NCBI GenBank assembly: GCA_903929895.1
Contig: CAIYWM010000392.1
Coordinates: 1-6,302, forward strand
From: an uncultured Alphaproteobacteria bacterium
GTDB taxonomy: Bacteria; Pseudomonadota; Alphaproteobacteria; Reyranellales; Reyranellaceae
Length of the DNA stretch: 6,302 nt
Direction of reading: 5' to 3'
The notes below the pieces were generated by a model that was given only the letters and a program-made list of their open reading frames with translations, made no database searches and was not told the DNA's origin. The position numbers and the translations under genes are program-made. Positions 1-6,302 of this stretch are shown one piece after another; position 1 is the first letter of the stretch; the number at the start of each line of letters is the position of its first letter.

Positions 1-1562
<1,562 letters not shown>

Positions 1563-1570
1563 TTACTCAA

Positions 1571-1576
1571 ATCCTT
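1571..1576 (-). promoter_or_regulatory. Ribosome binding site of rpoD
   Basis: Read on the minus strand this is AAGGAT, 8 nt before ATG 1562. Together with the TAA codon touching the ATG it fixes the rpoD start. Confidence 0.75.
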
Positions 1577-1595
1577 GGGTGCGACAAACAGATAG

Positions 1596-1613
1596 AACGG
1601 CCAAAGGGCCGTT
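1596..1613 (-). promoter_or_regulatory. Hairpin in the rpoD leader
   Basis: AACGGCC (1596-1602) and GGCCGTT (1607-1613) form a perfect 7-bp inverted repeat around a 4-nt loop. It lies 33 bp upstream of the rpoD ATG, so a transcript crossing the dnaG-rpoD junction would fold here. On the minus strand the downstream flank is CTATCTGTTTGTC. It is only mildly T-rich, so this is a weak candidate terminator or attenuator rather than a classical one. It could instead be a leader structure affecting RNA stability. Confidence 0.45.
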
Positions 1614-1669
1614 ATTTGGCTGCAAGAAGGGGAGGCGGGAGGGCGGCCCCGCGAAAACTACCCTTCTAC

Positions 1670-1678
1670 TATATGGGG
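1670..1678 (-). promoter_or_regulatory. Possible heat-shock-type -10 box upstream of rpoD
   Basis: The minus strand reads CCCCATATA, which fits the CCCCATnTA -10 consensus of RpoH (sigma-32) promoters. A transcript from here would have a leader of about 100 nt containing the 1596-1613 hairpin. The weakness is the -35 side: CTTGCA is present at 1690-1685 but only 6 nt away, and no good match sits at the 13-17 nt spacing expected. The overlapping TATAGT (1673-1668) could also be a sigma-70 -10, again with a poor -35 (TCGCTG). Some promoter in this spacer is plausible, but the exact one is uncertain. Confidence 0.3.
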
Positions 1679-1697
1679 CTTCAGTGCAAGCAGCGAT

Positions 1698-1711
1698 AGG
1701 GGCGGGCCCCT
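1698..1711 (-). promoter_or_regulatory. GC-rich inverted repeat just after dnaG
   Basis: AGGGGC and GCCCCT (1698-1703 and 1706-1711) form a short, very GC-rich palindrome 17 bp beyond the dnaG stop codon. Neither strand has a T-tract next to it, so it does not look like a complete intrinsic terminator. It may slow polymerase or protect the dnaG 3' end if the dnaG-rpoD RNA is processed. Confidence 0.3.
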
Positions 1712-1728
1712 GAATCTGCGCGGCCCCG

Positions 1729-3609
1729 TTACATGGCATTGGACTCGATGTTCTCGCGCCGCATGCGGTCCAAGATGGCCTGGAGTCGCTGCAAATTTTC
1801 ATCCGACATGTCCTCGGCGAGGGCTTCCTCTGCCCGTTTCAGCTCCTCCGGGCCGCCCTGGAGCTGGCTCAGGTGACGCGCCGCCCGGCGCCACTGCCCG
1901 ACCCACCCCTCGGAATCGGCAGGGTCGTCCCTGAAGGCATTCCGCGCCTTGAGCCGTGTCTCGGCAGCAAGCCGGCCCAAGCCGATTCGCTCCAGGTGTT
2001 GCAGGATCAACTGTGCCTCGAGCGACGGGTCGCCGGCGGCCTCGTCGGCAGCCGGGTCGACCCCCGAAGGGACCAGCGACAGGGCATCCAGCAGGCCGCT
2101 TCGCAGCCGGACAAGCTCGGGGTGACTGATCGGTAGGGACGCCAGCTCCTCGGCCAGGATGTGGAGCAGCGCCGGCCGCTCGATCAGTGCGCCCAGCAGG
2201 ACACGCTCCTGGCGGGAGCCGTCGAGACCCTCCCCGGACCGGCGGGCGGCGGACCCGGCGGCGAAGGGGGCGGGCTCGGGATCGCCGGGGCGACGGAAGG
2301 GCTTGCGTCCCCCGCCGCCGGGCTGCCAGACCGAGGCCTCCGGACGGCGCATCCGGTTCAGCCGGTTGCGCATTTCGGTGCGGTAGTACTCGCGTACCAT
2401 CGGGTCGGCGATCTCGGCCACTCGCTGCTCGACGCTGCGCTGCAGGCTGGCCCGCCGCTCGGGGGTGTCCGCCGGCTTGCCCTCGATCTCCAGCTCCCAG
2501 ACCATGTCGGACAGCGGCCGGGCGAGGTCGAGGATGCGGCGCACCGCATCGGCACCTCGGGTCCGGATCAGGCTGTCGGGATCCTCGCCGGCCGGCAGGG
2601 TGAGGAAGCGCAGGCTCTTCCCGGGACGCAGCAGGGGCAACGCCCGTTCGGCGGCGCGGGACGCGGCGCGGCGGCCGGCATTGTCGCCGTCGAAACACAG
2701 ATAGGGCTCGTCGGCCAGCTTCCAGAGCTCGCCGAGCTGTCCTTCGGTCAGGGCGGTGCCGAGCGGCGCCACGGCGCCGGTGAAGCCCGCACCGTGCAGG
2801 GCGATCACGTCCATGTAGCCCTCGGCCACGATCACCGGCTGGTCCTTGGTCACGGCCTGCCGGGCCCGGTCGAGGCAGTAGAGGTTGGCCCCCTTGTGAA
2901 AGAGCGGCGTCTCCGGCGAGTTCAGGTACTTGGGCTCGCCCGCGCCCATCACGCGGCCGCCAAAGGCAATGGCCCGGCCGCGACGGTCATTGATGACGAA
3001 CATCACGCGGCCGCGGAAACGGTCGTAGGGCTCGCGCCCGTCGTCGGGCTGGATGGCGAGCCCGGCCTCGACGATCTTCTCGATCGGCACGTTCTCGCGC
3101 TTTAGGGCGGCGATGACGCCATCGCGGGAATCGGGCGCGAAGCCCAGCCGGAAGTCGTCGATCACGGTGTCGGAGAGACCGCGCCCGCGCAGGTAATCGA
3201 GACCCTGGCGGCCCGCGGGGAGCCGTAGCTGTTTCTGGAACCAGAGGGCGGCCAGCTCGACGACCTGTTGAAGCGTGGCCGCCCGGTCGGCGCGCTCACG
3301 CTCGGCGGGAGTCGCGCGCGGCACTGGCAGGTTGACCTCGCGGGCGAGCTTCTCGACCGATTCGGGGAAGGAAAGCCCCTCGGTCTTCATGACGAAGCCC
3401 ACGGCGTCGCCGTGCTCGCCGCAGCCGAAGCAGTGGTAGAAACCCTTCTTGTCGTTGACCGTGAACGACGGTGACTTCTCGTTATGGAAGGGGCAGAGGC
3501 CTGCATACTCGGCACCCGAGCGGCGCTTCAGCGACACCTTCCGGCCGACGATGTCGGACAGGCTGAGGCGCGCGCGCAATTCGTCGAGGAAGCCGGGAGG
3601 GAACGCCAT
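1729..3609 (-). CDS. dnaG: DNA primase DnaG
   Basis: This primase makes RNA primers for leading-strand start and Okazaki fragments and works with the DnaB helicase. The product is 626 residues, near full length for the family. The N-terminal CHC2 zinc-binding domain (about 1-100) has ligands C39, H42, C60 and C63 (LCPFHNEKSPSFTVND, then FYHCFGCGEHGD). The RNA polymerase core follows, with the basic DRFRGRVMFVINDRRGRAIAFGGR segment at 196-219. The TOPRIM fold carries acidic residues E263 (VAEGYMDV), D307 and D309 (FDGDNAGRRA). A Gly/Pro/Arg-rich linker at about 425-465 leads to the C-terminal helicase-interaction domain (about 466-626), which diverges as usual. The start is ATG 3609-3607, because the N-terminus MAFPPGFLDELRARLSLSDIVG matches the family and an in-frame TAG lies two codons upstream (3615-3613). 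The only SD-like sequence, AGGGG, touches the ATG with no spacing and lies in a predicted hairpin, which is unusual. yqeY lies 287 bp upstream and rpoD downstream on the same strand. Confidence 0.98.
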   Translation of the reverse strand: MAFPPGFLDELRARLSLSDIVGRKVSLKRRSGAEYAGLCPFHNEKSPSFTVNDKKGFYHCFGCGEHGDAVGFVMKTEGLSFPESVEKLAREVNLPVPRATPAERERADRAATLQQVVELAALWFQKQLRLPAGRQGLDYLRGRGLSDTVIDDFRLGFAPDSRDGVIAALKRENVPIEKIVEAGLAIQPDDGREPYDRFRGRVMFVINDRRGRAIAFGGRVMGAGEPKYLNSPETPLFHKGANLYCLDRARQAVTKDQPVIVAEGYMDVIALHGAGFTGAVAPLGTALTEGQLGELWKLADEPYLCFDGDNAGRRAASRAAERALPLLRPGKSLRFLTLPAGEDPDSLIRTRGADAVRRILDLARPLSDMVWELEIEGKPADTPERRASLQRSVEQRVAEIADPMVREYYRTEMRNRLNRMRRPEASVWQPGGGGRKPFRRPGDPEPAPFAAGSAARRSGEGLDGSRQERVLLGALIERPALLHILAEELASLPISHPELVRLRSGLLDALSLVPSGVDPAADEAAGDPSLEAQLILQHLERIGLGRLAAETRLKARNAFRDDPADSEGWVGQWRRAARHLSQLQGGPEELKRAEEALAEDMSDENLQRLQAILDRMRRENIESNAM

Positions 3610-3651
3610 CCCCTAAGATGGCCCTCGGACCGATGCCACGCCATAGGGGAT
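3608..3651 (-). promoter_or_regulatory. Hairpin covering the dnaG translation start
   Basis: ATCCCCTA (3608-3615) and TAGGGGAT (3644-3651) are perfect 8-bp inverted repeats. The stem continues with TGGC (3619-3622) pairing GCCA (3640-3643) across a 3-nt bulge (AGA on the plus strand), leaving a 17-nt loop. In the dnaG mRNA this pairs the AGGGG just before the start codon, plus the A and U of the AUG, with an upstream AUCCCCUA. The pairing is direct from the sequence. A role in holding down translation of primase, by thermosensing or by coupling, is inferred. Confidence 0.5.
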
Positions 3652-3772
3652 AGCGGGGATCGTTGCCGGCCGCACTGCCACTGCCGGACGAGTTCCTGTC
3701 TTAATCTTCACAGTGGGGTCTAACGCGGAGCGCCAGCAGGCTGTTGAATGAGCCTTTTCAGAAGCGCCAGGG

Positions 3773-3787
3773 CGCAACATTGTTGCG
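3773..3787. promoter_or_regulatory. 15-bp palindrome, possible protein-binding site
   Basis: CGCAACATTGTTGCG is a 7+1+7 palindrome with perfect arms (CGCAACA and TGTTGCG). It lies 164 bp upstream of the dnaG ATG. Its symmetry and size suit a dimeric DNA-binding regulator. No T-tract follows on either strand, so it is not a terminator. The binding protein cannot be named from the sequence. Confidence 0.35.
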
Positions 3788-3830
3788 TCAGCGGTCAACG
3801 AGACACAGGATCGAGGGCCTGCGACATTCG

Positions 3831-3866
3831 GTTCATTTATTTCGTTTATTTCGTTTGTTTCGTTTA
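3831..3866. repeat. Four 9-bp AT-rich tandem repeats
   Basis: Four adjacent units read gTTCaTTTA, TTTCGTTTA, TTTCGTTTg and TTTCGTTTA (3831-3839, 3840-3848, 3849-3857, 3858-3866), with departures from the TTTCGTTTA consensus in lower case. The block is strikingly AT-rich for this GC-rich DNA. It lies 30 bp past the yqeY stop and about 220 bp upstream of the dnaG start. On the minus strand it reads as repeated A-rich AAACGAAA blocks. It could be an UP-like or protein-binding array, an easily melted stretch, or a slippage-prone microsatellite. No DnaA box was noticed beside it. Confidence 0.8.
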
Positions 3867-3896
3867 TTGGACATGACTCCGGCTTTTCGGCAGCCG

Positions 3897-4355
3897 CTAG
3901 CTGGTCAGAGCCTTCTTCACGGCGGCTGACGCCTTGGCGAAGTCCATCTGGCCGGCATACTTGCCCTTCAGCGTGGCCATCACGCCGCCCATGTCCTTGA
4001 CCGACGTGGCGCCGGCGGCGGCAATCGCCTCGCGCACGGCGGCTTCGACGGCGGCCTCGTCCATCTGCTGCGGCAGGAAGCGCTCGATCACGACGATCTC
4101 GGCCTTCTCCTTGTCGGCCAGGTCGGCGCGATTGCCCTTTTCGTAGAGGGCGATCGATTCGTTGCGCTGCTTGATCATGCCCTGCATGAGCGACAGAATC
4201 CTGTCGTCGGCCACGCCGTCGCGGCTGGCCTCTGTGCGGGCGGCGATATCGGCGTCCTTGAGCTTCGCCAGGATGAGTCGAATCGTGCCCAGCGCGGCCT
4301 GATCCTTGGCGCGCATGGCTTCTTTCATCGCTTCCGTCAGCTTTTCGCGCAACAT
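3897..4355 (-). CDS. GatB/YqeY domain-containing protein
   Basis: The product is a small cytosolic protein of 152 residues, the normal YqeY length. The family shares its fold with the C-terminal tail of GatB, the tRNA-dependent amidotransferase subunit. Its molecular role is not settled, although a link to tRNA or translation is suspected from that homology. Visible features are a charged helical N-terminal part (MLREKLTEAMKEAMRAKD, then LGTIRLILAKLKDADIAAR), the central MIKQRNESIALYEKGNRADLADKE segment, the family motif ERFLPQQM at 91-98, and the GatB-like tail with DMGGVMATLKGKYAGQMDFAKAS at 121-143. The start is ATG 4355-4353, which matches the family N-terminus and follows AGGA (4367-4364) by 8 nt. 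An in-frame ATG at 4424 would add 23 residues unlike the family and is rejected. The gene is upstream of dnaG and rpoD and divergent from carAB. Confidence 0.93.
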   Translation of the reverse strand: MLREKLTEAMKEAMRAKDQAALGTIRLILAKLKDADIAARTEASRDGVADDRILSLMQGMIKQRNESIALYEKGNRADLADKEKAEIVVIERFLPQQMDEAAVEAAVREAIAAAGATSVKDMGGVMATLKGKYAGQMDFAKASAAVKKALTS

Positions 4356-4363
4356 CGCTTCAG

Positions 4364-4367
4364 TCCT
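4364..4367 (-). promoter_or_regulatory. Ribosome binding site that fixes the YqeY start
   Basis: The minus strand reads AGTAGGA, with its AGGA core 8 nt before ATG 4355. This supports the 152-residue product over the longer reading that begins at 4424. Confidence 0.65.
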
Positions 4368-4430
4368 ACTGGTTGGCCGTATGCCCAAGCGGCGGAAACT
4401 AATAGTCTCGCCCGCTGTTGGCAAAGCAAA

Positions 4431-4450
4431 TAAGTTATTGAAATAGCTTA
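4431..4450. promoter_or_regulatory. AT-rich imperfect dyad in the yqeY-carA spacer
   Basis: TAAGTTATT and AATAGCTTA flank a central GA, with 8 of 9 positions symmetric. The dyad sits in a local AT-rich patch about 23 bp upstream of the proposed carA -35 box and about 76 bp upstream of the yqeY start. That position would allow a regulator to act on either divergent gene. For yqeY, a weak -10-like TATTAG is seen at 4404-4399 with TTGCTT at 4429-4424, but the 19-nt spacing is poor. Confidence 0.3.
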
Positions 4451-4472
4451 GAAATTGGCTGTCTTCGGCGCC

Positions 4473-4501
4473 TTGACCCTCTGCGGCGGCTTGGTTACAA
4501 A
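4473..4501 (+). promoter_or_regulatory. Probable sigma-70 promoter of carAB
   Basis: TTGACC (4473-4478) as -35 and TACAAA (4496-4501) as -10 are separated by exactly 17 bp. Transcription would begin near 4508 and give a leader of about 70 nt before the carA ATG. The -35 keeps the TTGAC core favoured by alphaproteobacterial housekeeping promoters, and the -10 matches TATAAT at four of six positions. No leader peptide or attenuator was recognised between it and carA. Confidence 0.5.
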
Positions 4502-4578
4502 CCGCCCGGCTTGCCGATCGCCTTGCCCATACCGGGTCCGGGGCGAGTCCGCGCGAGCACGGAACGGACTAATTCATC

Positions 4579-5763
<1,185 letters not shown>

Positions 5764-5771
5764 GAGCAATC

Positions 5772-6302
5772 ATGCCCAAGCGCACAGACATCAAATCCAT
5801 CCTCGTCATCGGCGCCGGCCCGATCGTCATCGGTCAGGCCTGCGAGTTCGATTATTCGGGCGTCCAGGCCTGCAAGGCGCTGAAGGACGAGGGCTATCGC
5901 GTCATCCTGATCAACTCCAACCCGGCCACGATCATGACCGATCCGGGCCTGGTCGATGCGACCTATGTCGAGCCGATCACACCCGACTTCGTGGCGCGAA
6001 TCATCGAGAAGGAAAAGCCCGACGCCATCCTGCCGACCATGGGCGGCCAGACGGCGCTGAACACGGCGATGTCGCTGCATCGTGACGGGCGGCTCGCGAA
6101 GTACGGCGTCGAACTGATCGGCGCCAATGCCGAGGCGATCGACAAGGCCGAGGACCGGCTGCTGTTCCGCGACGCCATGACCAAGATCGGGCTCGAATGT
6201 CCGAAGAGCGAGGTCGTGCACAATCGCGAGGAGGCGGCGAATGCGCTCGAGCGGGTCGGCTTGCCCGCGATCATCCGCCCGTCCTTCACGCTCGGCGGCA
6301 CC
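5772..6302 (+). CDS. carB: Carbamoyl-phosphate synthetase large subunit CarB, N-terminal part
   Basis: CarB is the ATP-dependent synthetase subunit that makes carbamoyl phosphate from bicarbonate, ammonia and two ATP. 177 codons of a protein normally near 1,070-1,100 residues are visible, all in the first carboxyphosphate half. The N-terminus [22 protein letters not shown] is the classic CarB opening, a Rossmann-like pre-ATP-grasp domain. It is followed by [34 protein letters not shown] and [11 protein letters not shown]. The first ATP-grasp begins at about 124, with DKAEDR ending in R129 and [11 protein letters not shown] containing R169. Both arginines occupy the positions of the nucleotide-binding residues known in the E. 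coli enzyme. The start lies 8 bp after the carA stop with only a weak ribosome site (AAGAG), so translation may be partly coupled to carA. The reading frame is open to the right edge. Confidence 0.98.
   Translation, partial: MPKRTDIKSILVIGAGPIVIGQACEFDYSGVQACKALKDEGYRVILINSNPATIMTDPGLVDATYVEPITPDFVARIIEKEKPDAILPTMGGQTALNTAMSLHRDGRLAKYGVELIGANAEAIDKAEDRLLFRDAMTKIGLECPKSEVVHNREEAANALERVGLPAIIRPSFTLGGT

Larger units (their letters stand above)
3610..3896. other. yqeY-dnaG intergenic region
   Basis: This 287-bp spacer has no convincing gene. From the dnaG side it holds the start-codon hairpin, then about 75 bp of unremarkable GC-rich sequence, an AGCGCCAG direct repeat (3729-3736, 3763-3770) around a short AGGCT/AGCCT hairpin, the 15-bp palindrome, the 9-bp tandem repeats, and a 5-bp stem CGGCT/AGCCG (3880-3896) touching the yqeY stop. 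That last stem lacks a T-tract in the yqeY direction. No clear -35/-10 pair for dnaG stood out. The primase gene may therefore be read through from yqeY or use a non-consensus promoter here. Confidence 0.6.

Noticed and set aside
1563..1802. A 79-codon minus-strand frame bridging the dnaG end and rpoD start
   Set aside because: It overlaps the dnaG C-terminus in another frame and shows no family signal. It spans a spacer with hairpins and a promoter-like box.
2161..3105. A 314-codon open frame on the plus strand inside dnaG
   Set aside because: It is antisense to the conserved primase core and TOPRIM region, with composition typical of GC-driven shadow frames.
3738..3758. Plus-strand AGGCT/AGCCT hairpin followed by TTTT as an intrinsic terminator
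   Set aside because: The stem is only 5 bp with an 8-nt loop, the T run is four, and no plus-strand gene ends upstream of it.
3613..3798. A 61-codon frame ending just before dnaG, in the same frame
   Set aside because: It needs a TTG start (or an internal ATG), shows no ribosome site or family features, and its sequence crosses the palindrome and direct repeats. A coupling leader ORF is possible but not supported.
3744..3929. A 61-codon plus-strand frame encoding LFRLFRLFRLL
   Set aside because: The repetitive peptide is only the translation of the 9-bp tandem DNA repeat, and the frame runs into the 3' end of yqeY on the other strand.
4356..4424. N-terminal extension of the YqeY-like protein from ATG 4424
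   Set aside because: The 23 added residues do not fit the family, while ATG 4355 has a well-spaced AGGA and yields the standard YqeY N-terminus.

Overview
The window is GC-rich chromosomal DNA from an alphaproteobacterium. The proteins read as alphaproteobacterial housekeeping versions, and a Rhodospirillales- or Reyranella-like source is a guess from their general flavour. There are five protein genes in two divergent blocks. No tRNA, rRNA, CRISPR array or intact mobile element was seen.

The left block is on the minus strand. In transcription order it holds a GatB/YqeY-domain gene (3897-4355), dnaG encoding DNA primase (1729-3609), and rpoD encoding the primary sigma factor (start at 1562, running off the left edge). 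This is a form of the macromolecular-synthesis cluster, which links replication priming with transcription initiation. In many gammaproteobacteria rpsU stands at the head of this cluster. Here it is absent from the window, and yqeY is followed directly by dnaG.

The right block is on the plus strand. It holds carA (4579-5763) and the start of carB (5772 to the right edge), the two subunits of carbamoyl-phosphate synthetase, which feeds arginine and pyrimidine synthesis. A 223-bp divergent spacer separates the blocks. It carries a good sigma-70-type promoter for carA and an AT-rich imperfect dyad.

All five genes look intact and ordinary, and the less ordinary signals are in the spacers. The 287-bp yqeY-dnaG spacer holds a run of four AT-rich 9-bp tandem repeats, a 15-bp near-perfect palindrome, and a hairpin that would pair the dnaG start region (AGGGG plus the AU of AUG) with sequence just upstream. 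The 166-bp dnaG-rpoD spacer holds two hairpins and a CCCCATATA box resembling the -10 element of heat-shock (RpoH) promoters. No undescribed multi-gene system is present. The best leads are regulatory, above all the hairpin over the dnaG start.
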